Source: an uncultured Chryseobacterium sp. (GTDB taxonomy: Bacteria; Bacteroidota; Bacteroidia; Flavobacteriales; Weeksellaceae). From it: a DNA stretch of 64,000 bases. Each line of letters begins with the position of its first letter. Position 1 is the stretch's first letter. The translations under genes and the position numbers were made by a program. Positions 44,062 through 53,221 of the stretch are shown in pieces. The stretch is from assembly GCA_913776245.1 (NCBI GenBank), contig CAJYLO010000027.1, positions 1 through 64,000 of the forward strand, in the 5' to 3' direction. The notes under the pieces were generated by a model. The model did no database searches and was not told the origin of the DNA. It saw only the letters and a list, made by a program, of their open reading frames with translations.

Positions 44062-45864
44062 ATGAAGAATAACAATAAAAGAATAACAAATTTTGTACGC
44101 TTCCTCTTTCTGTTTTTAATAATCTGGGGGAGATTGTATTGCCAGACCAATAACGGCTCAGTCGGGATCAATACTTCTACGCCCAATCCAAACACTGTAT
44201 TGGATATTATATCTGGTGGAAATAACAAAGGAATTCTTATTCCTCGCCTTACAGAAAGCCAGAGAAATGCAATTACAATAAATGCAGCCTCTGATGATGG
44301 TCTTCTTATTTATAATACAACAGAGGATTGTTATAACTATTGGAGCCTTGCCGATAGTGAATGGAAAAGTGTGTGCGGACAGTTAGGTAAATCCACATTT
44401 ACAATTGACTGTTCCAATAGCAAAGCGATAGGTACTTATATAAAAGGGAAGGCTCTGGATGCTTCCAATTATCTTACTGTTACTGTAAATGTAACTAAAA
44501 AAGGAAATTATACCATCTCTGGAACAACAACAAATGGATATAATTTTTATGCGACCGGAATATTCCTGAACACAGGAGTACAAACGGTACAGGTAGCAGG
44601 CCAGGGAACACCGGCAGCCGCACAACTAGATACCGTACAGTTATTGGCAAATGGAGTAAGTGTATCTTGTACTCCGGCGGTTACCATTAATGTTCTGAGT
44701 TCTTCCGGAACTTATTCTATGTCCTGTGGCAGTGCAACCGTGAACGGAGTCTATACAAAAGGAACTGCTTTAACAGCAAGTAATACCATTACATTGCCGG
44801 TTGTTGTAACTTCTCTGGGAAGCTATGCTATTACAACCAATACAGTAGATGGGATCTCATTCAGTGCGTCAGGTACCTTTACAGCTACCGGTAATCAGAA
44901 CATAATCCTTTCGGGAACCGGAACGCCTACTTCCACAGCAGATAAAGTGATGACTATTACTTCCAATAGTGCAGACGGAGCCGCAACCTGTAATGTTACC
45001 GTAGTAATGACCATTCCGGTAAAAAAAGTTCTGCATATCGGTAATGAAACTGTGTATGGCTATAGTGCTTTTACAGGACCATCAAGAAGCTTAATGGATT
45101 CTTCAACTAACTTTGGAACCACGGCAACAAGTGTGGTCAAATCTGCAGGATATACACATACATCATTAGGGTCGAACCCCACAAGCGCAGCCTTATTAAC
45201 AGCACTTAATAACAAACCGGATATAGTAATTTTAGGTTTTGATTATTCAAATATAGATGCTACAAGTGCAGGCTACCTTGTTAATTACCTAAATAAGAAA
45301 GGAGTTGTTATAGCTTATACAGAGACGGCTGCTAGTGTACAGAATTTAATGAGAGCTTTATTTTCAGATTCTTCCATCACTTCAGGCCAGATTAATGGCG
45401 GAGGTGCTGTTTATGCACTTGCTAATACTAATGATGCTATCTTAAATGGTCCTTTTGGCGATGTGAGAGGGAAGAACTGGGGTGAAGATGCTTCAGGAAC
45501 AGCAAGAGTACAGGGTATTTCTGGAAGCGTGATTCCTTTGAGCTATGCTCAAGCCGTTAACGATGCTACAGTTTATTCAGGTCTTACCGGTTTCAGACAT
45601 GCCGGATTGAACTTTATATGGTTTGGAGACGGTGGATTCCTGAGTAATGAAAATGCCAACGGAAACCAATATCCGAGCAATACTATAGAACCTTTTGTAG
45701 CGCCTAGTTCAGGAGGTTACCTTCCTGTGCAGAAAACAGCTTATGGTTATGCAGGAAACGGCTACACAGCAGGAAGTTTGCAGGTGCAGAACGCCATTAT
45801 TTTTGCTAATACGCTGGCATGGGCAATTAAACAAGCCGAAACAAACGGAATCAATACACCATAA
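44062..45864 (+). CDS. Large secreted VGIN-type protein with two Ig-like repeats and alpha/beta domain
   Basis: A 600-residue secreted protein. A signal segment (about residues 10-30) is followed by SVGINTSTPNPNTVLDI and a GILIPRLTESQRNAI unit. Two Ig-like repeats lie at about 110-210 and 215-310, each with DCS/SCGSA, GTY/GVYTKGKAL, and a closing GTFTATGNQNIILSGTGTP-like segment. Residues 325-600 form an alpha/beta domain beginning KKVLHIGNE, with PDIVILGFDYSN and KKGVVIAYTE strands. Same overall layout as secreted protein 1 at 35355, but with two Ig-like repeats where that has one. No sorting domain. Function unknown. Confidence 0.8.
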   Translation: MKNNNKRITNFVRFLFLFLIIWGRLYCQTNNGSVGINTSTPNPNTVLDIISGGNNKGILIPRLTESQRNAITINAASDDGLLIYNTTEDCYNYWSLADSEWKSVCGQLGKSTFTIDCSNSKAIGTYIKGKALDASNYLTVTVNVTKKGNYTISGTTTNGYNFYATGIFLNTGVQTVQVAGQGTPAAAQLDTVQLLANGVSVSCTPAVTINVLSSSGTYSMSCGSATVNGVYTKGTALTASNTITLPVVVTSLGSYAITTNTVDGISFSASGTFTATGNQNIILSGTGTPTSTADKVMTITSNSADGAATCNVTVVMTIPVKKVLHIGNETVYGYSAFTGPSRSLMDSSTNFGTTATSVVKSAGYTHTSLGSNPTSAALLTALNNKPDIVILGFDYSNIDATSAGYLVNYLNKKGVVIAYTETAASVQNLMRALFSDSSITSGQINGGGAVYALANTNDAILNGPFGDVRGKNWGEDASGTARVQGISGSVIPLSYAQAVNDATVYSGLTGFRHAGLNFIWFGDGGFLSNENANGNQYPSNTIEPFVAPSSGGYLPVQKTAYGYAGNGYTAGSLQVQNAIIFANTLAWAIKQAETNGINTP

Positions 45865-45869
45865 ATAAG

Positions 45870-46091
45870 ATGGAAACACTTCTTTCAAAAATAAAAGAAA
45901 TGGCCCCGGATGAGCTGCTGGATTATGTTATGAAGAATCTTCAGTATATACCCGAACCGCAGCACACGGAAGTTAAAGCCGTTTTAAATTCCCCATTAGA
46001 TTATCATAATTTGCAGAAGATTATAGATATTTTATCAGATCCTGATAATCCGGAAGAGATTTCTCTAAAGGATTATGATGCAAATTTTTAA
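45870..46091 (+). CDS. Small acidic protein of unknown function
   Basis: A 73-residue protein starting 5 bp after the stop of the gene at 44062. It is acidic (Glu/Asp-rich), has no signal peptide and no membrane segment, and appears helical. No family is recognised. The tight spacing makes it part of the secreted-protein transcript, so a cytoplasmic chaperone, escort or immunity-like role can be considered, but nothing in the sequence shows it. A terminator-like hairpin follows at 46150. Confidence 0.6.
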   Translation: METLLSKIKEMAPDELLDYVMKNLQYIPEPQHTEVKAVLNSPLDYHNLQKIIDILSDPDNPEEISLKDYDANF

Positions 46092-46149
46092 TTGTAGATT
46101 TATCATAGAAGTCCAAATAATTGGTTAAAAATTTGCAAACTTAATTGTA

Positions 46150-46184
46150 AAATCCTCGAAATTAAATTTTCGGGGATTTTTTTT
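46150..46184 (+). terminator. Terminator at the end of the accessory block
   Basis: AAATCCTCGAAA and TTTTCGGGGATTT pair with one G-T wobble around TTAAA, followed by a T8 run. Confidence 0.8.
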
Positions 46185-46281
46185 CGGCGTTTCGCAGATT
46201 ATCATAGAAATATCTCCAGCTAAAATTTTATCATAGATTTTATTTACTGTAGCGGAAAATTCTCAATTTGTTTTGTTTGGT

Positions 46282-46289
46282 TATATTTG
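46282..46289 (+). promoter_or_regulatory. -7 element of the first amidinotransferase-fold gene
   Basis: TATATTTG matches the consensus; the ATG follows 15 nt later. No TTG at the normal -33 distance. Confidence 0.55.
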
Positions 46290-46304
46290 CCTCATTCCTA
46301 TAAT

Positions 46305-47219
46305 ATGAAACTAAACATCAAAAACGAAACAGGAAAACTTAAATCCGTAGTGCTTGGACAGCCAAAATCTAACGGCCCTGTTCCGACACTCGAAGAAAGT
46401 TACGACGCAAAATCTTATCATACCATCGAAAATAATATCTATCCCAAAGAAGAGGATATTGTTTTTGAAATGACCGAATTTGAAAAAGTGTTGAAAAAAT
46501 ATGATGTCGAGGTTTTCCGTCCGAAAATCATTAAAGATTATAACCAGGTTTTCGCAAGGGATGTTGCTTTTGTGATTGAGGATAAAATGATTATCTCAAA
46601 CATTATTCCCGATCGTGCAGATGAGCAGGAAGCTTACAGGCACATCATTGATAAAGTGTCCTGGAGAAATGTCATTAACCTGCCGGAAACTGCTCATATA
46701 GAAGGTGGAGATGTTATCGTGTGGAACGGGTTTCTGTTCATAGGAACAAGCTACAGCCCGGATTACAGAAATCTCAAAACAGCCAGAACCAATGAGTATG
46801 CGATTGAAATCCTGAAAGAATATTTTCCAAAGAAAAGAATAATTGATCTGGATTTGAAAAAGAACGATACAAAGCCATACGAAGGTATTTTGCATTTGGA
46901 TTGCACCTTCAACATTGTTGGGGAAGATAAATGTATTATTTACAAAAACGGATTTGTAGATGAGTCGGATTATCAGTTGCTTTTGGATATTTTCGGTGAA
47001 GAAAACTGTTTCGAGGTTAATGATAAAGAAATGTTCGACATGAACCCGAATATCTTCTCAATTGCGCCGGATGTTGTGGTTTCGGACAAAACTTTCACGA
47101 GGCTCAATCACCATCTCCGGGACGAGTGGGGGATGACGGTGGAGGAAATCCCTTACCGCGAGATTTCCAAAATGGGCGGATTGTTAAGATGCTCTACTTT
47201 GCCGTTGGTGAGAGAGTAA
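46305..47219 (+). CDS. Amidinotransferase/arginine deiminase-fold hydrolase
   Basis: A 304-residue member of the amidinotransferase (DDAH/ADI-like) superfamily of guanidine-modifying enzymes. The catalytic Cys is C296 in LLRCSTLPLVRE, the catalytic His is H197 in ILHLDCTFN, and acidic substrate residues are in QVFARDVAF and HIEGGDVI. It would act on arginine or a methylated or substituted arginine; the precise substrate is not readable. The ATG at 46305 is preferred because an upstream in-frame codon at 46287 overlaps the promoter. It is followed at 111 bp by a second enzyme of the same superfamily. Confidence 0.85.
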   Translation: MKLNIKNETGKLKSVVLGQPKSNGPVPTLEESYDAKSYHTIENNIYPKEEDIVFEMTEFEKVLKKYDVEVFRPKIIKDYNQVFARDVAFVIEDKMIISNIIPDRADEQEAYRHIIDKVSWRNVINLPETAHIEGGDVIVWNGFLFIGTSYSPDYRNLKTARTNEYAIEILKEYFPKKRIIDLDLKKNDTKPYEGILHLDCTFNIVGEDKCIIYKNGFVDESDYQLLLDIFGEENCFEVNDKEMFDMNPNIFSIAPDVVVSDKTFTRLNHHLRDEWGMTVEEIPYREISKMGGLLRCSTLPLVRE

Positions 47220-47229
47220 GTCAGATATT

Positions 47230-47299
47230 TCTCGCAGATTCTGCAAATTCTGCAAATTTTTTATTTGGAATATTTGCTAAATCTGAAAAATCTGCGAGA
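47230..47299. repeat. Imperfect inverted repeat with 28-nt arms
   Basis: The left arm (47230-47257, TCTCGCAGATTCTGCAAAT...) and right arm (47272-47299, ...AAATCTGCGAGA) are complementary with a few mismatches, around a 14-nt loop. A partial TTTCGCAGATTAT copy lies at 46191. It fills the gap between the two amidinotransferase-fold genes and resembles a small dispersed element. Confidence 0.65.
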
Positions 47300-47330
47300 T
47301 AAATTAAATTTTAAATTTTAGTTAGATAAT

Positions 47331-48248
47331 ATGCAGACTACAGATACAGTTTTAATGATAGAACCTGTCGCTTTCGGGTTTAATGAGCAAACAGCGGTTA
47401 ATAATTATTTTCAGGTTCAGCAGGAAGGCAATGTTCAAGATGAAGCGCTGAAAGAATTTAACGTTTTTGTTGAAAAACTCAGAGCAAAAGGCATCAATGT
47501 CATTACCATCAAAGATACGCAGGATCCCAAAACTCCGGACTCTATTTTTCCGAATAACTGGGTGAGTTTCCATGCAGACGGAAAAGTAGTTTTATACCCA
47601 ATGTTTGCCGAAAACAGACGTTTGGAAAGACGGGATGATATCATCAGCCAAATCAAAGAGCAATTTGAAGTAAAAGAAATCATTGATTACTCCAAAACTG
47701 AAAAAGACAATAAATTCCTGGAAGGAACTGGAAGTATGATTTTTGATCACGATAACAAGATTGCTTACGGTTCAGTTTCGTTGAGACTGGATGAAGATTT
47801 GTTCAGGAAATTTTGCAGTGAATTTGGCTTTCAGCCGGTAGTTTTCCATTCTTATCAGCCGGCTGGCGAAGAAAGATTACCGATTTATCACACCAATGTA
47901 ATGATGTGTGTTGCAGATCAGTTCGTGGTGATTTGTCTGGATTGTATCGATGATGAACTGGAAAGAGAAAAAGTCATTGAAACGATTAAGAATTCCGGAA
48001 AAGAATTGATAGAAATCTCCGAAGACCAGATGCAGAATTTCGCCGGAAATATGCTTCAGGTTCAGAACCAATCGGGAGAAAAATTCCTGGTAATGAGCCA
48101 AAGCGCTTATAAATCTCTGAATCCGGAACAAATCTCAGCAATTGAAAAATATTGCGAAATCATTTACTCAGATTTGACAGTCATAGAAACCAACGGTGGC
48201 GGAAGTGCCAGATGTATGCTGGCTGAGGTTTTCCTGCCGAAGAAATAG
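47331..48248 (+). CDS. ctlX: CtlX-like amidinotransferase-fold protein
   Basis: A 305-residue protein of the amidinotransferase superfamily, in the branch annotated as citrulline utilization hydrolase CtlX. The catalytic Cys is C295 in GGGSARCMLAEV, the His is in IYHTNVMMCV, and SIFPNNWVSFH and LEGTGSMIFDH are further substrate and acid motifs. It lies 111 bp after the related gene at 46305, with which it shares fold but little sequence. The likely substrate is citrulline or another ureido/guanidino compound, from family name only. It ends at a strong terminator. Confidence 0.82.
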   Translation: MQTTDTVLMIEPVAFGFNEQTAVNNYFQVQQEGNVQDEALKEFNVFVEKLRAKGINVITIKDTQDPKTPDSIFPNNWVSFHADGKVVLYPMFAENRRLERRDDIISQIKEQFEVKEIIDYSKTEKDNKFLEGTGSMIFDHDNKIAYGSVSLRLDEDLFRKFCSEFGFQPVVFHSYQPAGEERLPIYHTNVMMCVADQFVVICLDCIDDELEREKVIETIKNSGKELIEISEDQMQNFAGNMLQVQNQSGEKFLVMSQSAYKSLNPEQISAIEKYCEIIYSDLTVIETNGGGSARCMLAEVFLPKK

Positions 48249-48266
48249 AATCACTTTAATAGAAAT

Positions 48267-48300
48267 AAAAACCCCGAGGAACTTCTTCGGGGTTTCTTTT
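48267..48300. terminator. Terminator after the ctlX-like gene
   Basis: ACCCCGA (48271-48277) pairs with TCGGGGT (48287-48293), extended by flanking A/T pairs, then TTTCTTTT. It may also act on the minus-strand barrel gene that ends at 48337. Confidence 0.85.
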
Positions 48301-48336
48301 GAAAAATAATGATTTGATAAGAAAATATAATGTATG

Positions 48337-50637
48337 TTATCTGGTGCGGCTTTTAATGTCCTTATCTGCGCTGCTGATATCTCTTATTTTCTGAACTTTC
48401 TTGTTCCCGAAATTGTAAGTCACGCTGAAGTTTAGACCTTGGTTATATTGATTTTGGTTGATATAGTTAAAGTTGCCGTTGTCCTGATAATCGGTGATCA
48501 CGACTTTGTTGGTTTTCAGAATATCATAAACTTCCAGGGCGAAAGTCCAGTCATTCCAGACTTTTTTGATATTGGCGTCCAGACTCATCAGGGATTTCAG
48601 CCTGCCCAGTTCAATCTGCTGATTGTCCACATACCAATAGTTCACGCCCAAGAACCACGTTTTGTTTTTATCCAGTCTTACGGTGTTATTCGTTTGAATC
48701 AATAAGCTGTTCGATTTGATTTTGTTGACATAATCCGGGAAAACATCGCCTGTGATCGGGTCTGTATTCAGGAAGCCGTTGTTTACATTTCTCTGCATCC
48801 CGATATTGAAATTGGAAGTCAGATATTGTTTGAAGAAAGACTTCTGCATCCCGATCATAGCGGACATCTCCTGCTTGTCTCCGAAGTTAGTCCTGATATA
48901 TCGCAATTCTCTGTCCGTGATTTTATTCCCATTGGCATCCAAAACCGGTTGTCCGTCAGGTCCTAATCTGATCTTGTCTCTCTGCAAAGGAACCTGCGTA
49001 ATGACATTTTTCGTCAATGAATGATTGAAAATCAGGAAGTAAGAATTCTTGAACATATACGTGAACTCATTGGTGTAAACCGAAGATGCCTTCACAAAAG
49101 GATTGTTCTGTGTATAGTTCACATTGGTCAGATAATTCTTCACAGGATTCAGTTCCCAGAAGCTTGGTCTTCTCATTCTGCTGGAAAATGCGTAAGAAAT
49201 ATTGTTCTTGTCGTTAATGGCATAGTTCAGGCTTACATAAGGCAGAAAATTATTATAATCCCTCTCAACATTGCTGAAATCCTTATTGTCTGATGTTCCG
49301 ACGCTGTTTGTCAGCTCATATCTCGAACCGATTTTTCCTGAAAACTTATCAGAGAATTTCTTTTCCAGAGTCAGATAGAATCCATAGATATTCTCGTCAT
49401 AGATAAAATGATTGGGTGTAGATAGTGGGCTGCTGGCCGGCTTTCCATATTGATCTACCAGATTACCGTCTTTATCATAATAATAAGTGTCGTTTTTTGT
49501 GTCGTTATCAGTTTTTGTTTTGTTAAAGTTTCCTCCAACTGCTACTGTAAAATCATTTTTGAATTTCTTGATATAATCTGCCGTAGCAGAGAAGTTGTTG
49601 ATAATCTGCGGCGTACTCTGCGTAATGATAGTAGAAGGATTAAAAGGCTGGCCTGTCAGATCTGCGGTATACGTTCTGTTATCAGCATTCTGGAATCTTT
49701 TATAATTGAGATAAGCGGCATTCAGGTTTAGTTTGCTTCCGAGCGTGTCGGTCTTCCATTCATAATTCAGGTTAAGGGAATTGTTATATGATCTCGCATT
49801 TTCCAGATTTTTAGTAAGGCTGTATCTTGGTTCCGCTACGCCTTTATCATTGGGAGCGATGATGGTATTAAAAAGATTGGAGCCGGATCCGTAGCTTCTG
49901 TTCGCCCAGGAATTCCAGGTCAAAGCCAGGTTGCTGTTATCATTCAGCTGATAATCGATATTGAGATAGCCTCCTAGGTTTTTATTCGGATCGGTCACCC
50001 GGCCTTCGGATTGATTGCTGGTGGTGCTGCTGCCATTTCGCAGAATATAATATTGCTCCTGTATATTTTCGCTGGTGTTGATATTGGTGCTGATTCCCAG
50101 TTTATCTTTTCTGTAATTCAGTGAGACGCTCGCATAGGTGGAGTTATAATAGTTTTGTGAATTTCCCATTCTCATGTTCCCGTTCAGTCCGTCGGTCATT
50201 TTCTTTTTCAGGATGATATTGATGATGCCGTCCGAAGATTCTACCTGAAACTCACTTCCCGGAAGTGTGATCACTTCGATTTTCTGAATATTTTCAGCCG
50301 GGGTATTTTTCAGGAATTGAGTCAGAGATTCCGCATCCATATTAGTCTTTCTACCATTGATATAGACAACGGCATTGTTTTTTCCGATGATTTTAAGCGT
50401 TTTATCATCTGTAGAAGAAACAAGCGGCGTCTGCTTCAGAAGGCTGAAGGCGGTATTACCTTTAGCTACAGGCGATGCTGCCACATCATACACAAAACGG
50501 TCACTTTGTTTTTTGAAAACTTGTTTTGTCAGTGTTACCGCTTCTATATTTTTAGTTTTTGCTGAATCGGTTTTCGTTTCCTGAGCGTAGATTAATCCGG
50601 AGAAAAATATGGCAGCGATGAGAGTTTTTGCTTTCAT
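48337..50637 (-). CDS. Outer-membrane beta-barrel protein (TonB-receptor-like) 2
   Basis: A 766-residue outer-membrane protein. Signal peptide (about 1-18, ending IYAQ), a plug-like domain (about 45-150: VAKGNTAFSLLKQTP, VVYINGRKTNMDAESL, IQKIEVITLPGSEF) and a C-terminal barrel of the PF14905 type ending in LNFSVTYNFGNKKV. It lacks the N-terminal carboxypeptidase-like domain usual in SusC proteins. It is a paralogue of the gene 41 bp upstream and is probably cotranscribed with it. TonB dependence and ligand are unknown. Confidence 0.88.
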   Translation of the reverse strand: MKAKTLIAAIFFSGLIYAQETKTDSAKTKNIEAVTLTKQVFKKQSDRFVYDVAASPVAKGNTAFSLLKQTPLVSSTDDKTLKIIGKNNAVVYINGRKTNMDAESLTQFLKNTPAENIQKIEVITLPGSEFQVESSDGIINIILKKKMTDGLNGNMRMGNSQNYYNSTYASVSLNYRKDKLGISTNINTSENIQEQYYILRNGSSTTSNQSEGRVTDPNKNLGGYLNIDYQLNDNSNLALTWNSWANRSYGSGSNLFNTIIAPNDKGVAEPRYSLTKNLENARSYNNSLNLNYEWKTDTLGSKLNLNAAYLNYKRFQNADNRTYTADLTGQPFNPSTIITQSTPQIINNFSATADYIKKFKNDFTVAVGGNFNKTKTDNDTKNDTYYYDKDGNLVDQYGKPASSPLSTPNHFIYDENIYGFYLTLEKKFSDKFSGKIGSRYELTNSVGTSDNKDFSNVERDYNNFLPYVSLNYAINDKNNISYAFSSRMRRPSFWELNPVKNYLTNVNYTQNNPFVKASSVYTNEFTYMFKNSYFLIFNHSLTKNVITQVPLQRDKIRLGPDGQPVLDANGNKITDRELRYIRTNFGDKQEMSAMIGMQKSFFKQYLTSNFNIGMQRNVNNGFLNTDPITGDVFPDYVNKIKSNSLLIQTNNTVRLDKNKTWFLGVNYWYVDNQQIELGRLKSLMSLDANIKKVWNDWTFALEVYDILKTNKVVITDYQDNGNFNYINQNQYNQGLNFSVTYNFGNKKVQKIRDISSADKDIKSRTR

Positions 50638-50678
50638 AATTTTATTTTTAAAAGAGTAATAGTTTTATTTGTTTCTGA

Positions 50679-52949
50679 TTAGGTTCTTGATTTGATAGCA
50701 TCATTAGCAGACTTCATTTCCCTGGTTCTTTTAAGTTTTTGGTTTCCGAAGTTGTAAGTGATGTTGAGGTTGAATTGTCTTCTGTACTGGAAGCTTCTCA
50801 GATTGTTATAGTTACCGTTTGGCTGGGTATTTCTGATGTCATCAATGTTTTGATTAAATACATCATACACTTCTGCAAGGAAGGTGAAGTTGCCCATTAT
50901 TTTCTTAATTCCCAAATCCAGGCTTTGCTGTGTTCTCAGTTTTCCGAACTCCGTTTCTCTGGTTGGCATCAGCCAGTAATTAGCGGTGAAGAACCAGTCT
51001 TTCTTTGCAGACAATCTTAGGTTATTATTTGCCTGGAAAAACATATTAAGCGTCTTGATGTCAAGAATATAGGGTGACAGAGTTTCCGTGTCGCCGGGAA
51101 GCTGGCTGGAAGTAGGATCTTCCGTTACACCTCCGGAATAGGTGGCGTACTCGAAGTTGGCAGAGTAATTAGTAGACCAGATTTCTCCGAACCAGCTTTT
51201 GTTCATCCCGAGTGTAAGCCCGATTTGCTTATTATTGCCATAATTGGTTCTGATGTATCTCAGGAAATCTGTCGTTACTTTAACGGGCTGTCCGTTTGCA
51301 TCCAGTATCGGATTACCGTTCTGATCTCTCTGGATTTTGGTTTCAGTTCCCTGTAAAGGCATCTGGGCGGCAGCATCATCCGCGTAATTAAAGCTCAGGT
51401 TTGCGTAGAAAGCATTCTTATACATATAATTGATTTCCTGATTATAGTATTTGGAGGCCTTCATAAAAGGATTGTTCTGAATATAATTACTTGGTGTGAA
51501 ATAGGTTCTGGAAGGATTCAGCTGCCAGAATGCTGGCCTTCTTACCCTGCTGGAAAACGTGTAGCTCAGGTTATGATCCGGGCTGATGTTATAGCTGAAG
51601 TTGAGGTAAGGCAAAAAGTTGTTGAAGTTTCTTTCAAATCCAAGATTTTCTTTGCCTACAATATCACCGTTACTGATAGTTGCTTCGAATCTTGTCCCGA
51701 TTTTTCCGGAGAATTTATCAGAGAATTTCTTTTCAAAAGTCGCGTAAGCACCGATGATGTTTTCTTTGTAAAGAAAATGATTGGAAAGATTGGTGTTGAT
51801 GATAAAATTGTTTTGTTTAAAATCATCCTGTCTCGTATCGCTGTCTGTGTTGGTGTAGTTATAGCTTGCACCCAGAGAAAAAACACTTTCATTTTTCATT
51901 TTCTTGATATAGTCAATGTTGGCAGCATAGTTATTGATGATCTGTGGAACAGACTGTCTGAAAGCGGCATATTGATTATTCGGAGCTTCAAAGAAAGGAT
52001 ATGTCTGGTTGATGCTTTCCTTATCCCTATTGAACCAGAGATATGAAACGTTTGAAATTAATTTGCTGCCAAGCGAATCTGTTTTTACTTCATAATTCAG
52101 ATTGAAAGAGTGATTTCTGGTCTGCGCATCTTCGTGATTAACAGTTCTGTTGGTTAGTACGTCATTTTGCCAATTGGTAATATCAAGGATAGAATTGAAA
52201 CTCTTGTTATAACGCATATTGTAAGTAAAACCAAGGCTTTGTTTTTTGTTAATTTCGTAATCGATGTTCACATTCCCGCCATAATTATTGTTCGGATCAT
52301 CATTGAAACCCTGTGATGCGTTTTTTAACTGGCTTGTTCCGTTGGAAAGGATATAAGATTCTCTTTGTCTGTAAGTTCCCGTGTTGAAATTGGTGCTGAA
52401 TGACCACTTGTCAACCTTTGCATTAAAAGAGATTCCGGATGACGGATTGTTATAATAGCCTTGATTATCGGTCATTTTTAACGTTCCGTTGTAGCCGTTG
52501 GTTTTGCTCTTTTTCATGACGATGTTCACTACACCTTCATTCGCTTCCACCTGGAATTCGCTTCCCGGAACTGTAATAACCTCTATTTTCTGGATATCTT
52601 CGGAAGGTGTATTTTTCAGCATATCAGTCAGAGCATCGGCATCCATATTGGTTTTTTTTCCGTTGATGTAGAAAACTACGCCGGATTTTCCCATGATTTT
52701 CATCGTTTTCCCATCGGTGCTGGAAAGCATTGGTGTCTGCTGAAGCAGATTGTAGGTGTTGGTTCCTTTTGCAACAGGCGAGGAGGCAACATCGTATATG
52801 AAACGGTCAGATTTTCTCTGAAAAACTTTCTTGTTAAGTTTTACTTCTTCGATTTTATTCGTCTTGATAGAATCGGAAGTTGCATTTTTTTTCTGAGCAT
52901 TGATACTAACGCTTGTCAAAATTCCCAGTGTTACAATTAGAGTTCTCAT
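50679..52949 (-). CDS. Outer-membrane beta-barrel protein (TonB-receptor-like) 1
   Basis: A 756-residue paralogue of the barrel at 48337-50637. Signal peptide (about 1-18, ending SINAQ), plug-like domain with YNLLQQTPMLSSTDG, VVFYINGKKTNMDADAL and IQKIEVITVPGSEF, then a barrel ending LNITYNFGNQKLK. The pair shares its layout throughout. It is the first gene of the minus-strand unit and has a good promoter with a short dyad over its -33 element. Such barrels in Bacteroidota are often controlled by local regulators, but none is encoded next to it here. Confidence 0.88.
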   Translation of the reverse strand: MRTLIVTLGILTSVSINAQKKNATSDSIKTNKIEEVKLNKKVFQRKSDRFIYDVASSPVAKGTNTYNLLQQTPMLSSTDGKTMKIMGKSGVVFYINGKKTNMDADALTDMLKNTPSEDIQKIEVITVPGSEFQVEANEGVVNIVMKKSKTNGYNGTLKMTDNQGYYNNPSSGISFNAKVDKWSFSTNFNTGTYRQRESYILSNGTSQLKNASQGFNDDPNNNYGGNVNIDYEINKKQSLGFTYNMRYNKSFNSILDITNWQNDVLTNRTVNHEDAQTRNHSFNLNYEVKTDSLGSKLISNVSYLWFNRDKESINQTYPFFEAPNNQYAAFRQSVPQIINNYAANIDYIKKMKNESVFSLGASYNYTNTDSDTRQDDFKQNNFIINTNLSNHFLYKENIIGAYATFEKKFSDKFSGKIGTRFEATISNGDIVGKENLGFERNFNNFLPYLNFSYNISPDHNLSYTFSSRVRRPAFWQLNPSRTYFTPSNYIQNNPFMKASKYYNQEINYMYKNAFYANLSFNYADDAAAQMPLQGTETKIQRDQNGNPILDANGQPVKVTTDFLRYIRTNYGNNKQIGLTLGMNKSWFGEIWSTNYSANFEYATYSGGVTEDPTSSQLPGDTETLSPYILDIKTLNMFFQANNNLRLSAKKDWFFTANYWLMPTRETEFGKLRTQQSLDLGIKKIMGNFTFLAEVYDVFNQNIDDIRNTQPNGNYNNLRSFQYRRQFNLNITYNFGNQKLKRTREMKSANDAIKSRT

Positions 52950-52980
52950 AGTAGTATTTATTTCCTAATATTTTACATCG

Positions 52981-53020
52981 CAAAGATATATATAAAAATT
53001 AGTATTATGCAATACAAAGT
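52981..53020 (-). promoter_or_regulatory. Promoter and overlapping dyad of the barrel genes
   Basis: On the minus strand: TTG (53012-53010), 21-nt spacer, TATCTTTG (52988-52981). The -33 TTG lies inside a small dyad, GTATT-N4-AATAC (53002-53015), placed where a repressor could block sigma contact. Confidence 0.6.
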
Positions 53021-53140
53021 AGTAAATAAATTTTTGTTTTGTTTTTAACTTGTTGATTTACAGAATAAAAATTTTATAGCCGCTTTAATTATATGACAAT
53101 CTGGAATAAAGAATTATTACATCATAATTCAAAAAAAATG

Positions 53141-53168
53141 AAAAAAACCTTTGCAAATTATGCAAAGG
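53141..53168 (-). terminator. Terminator of the D-lactate-dehydrogenase-like gene
   Basis: TGCAAAGG/CCTTTGCA stem of 8 bp with AATTA loop (53148-53168). The A-run at 53141-53147 reads as a T-tract on the minus strand. Nothing else is seen between this and the barrel promoter. Confidence 0.8.
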
Positions 53169-53221
53169 CTTGATTTTTAAACTACTCAAAAATAGCTTTT
53201 CCGGAATTCTGAACGTAATTT

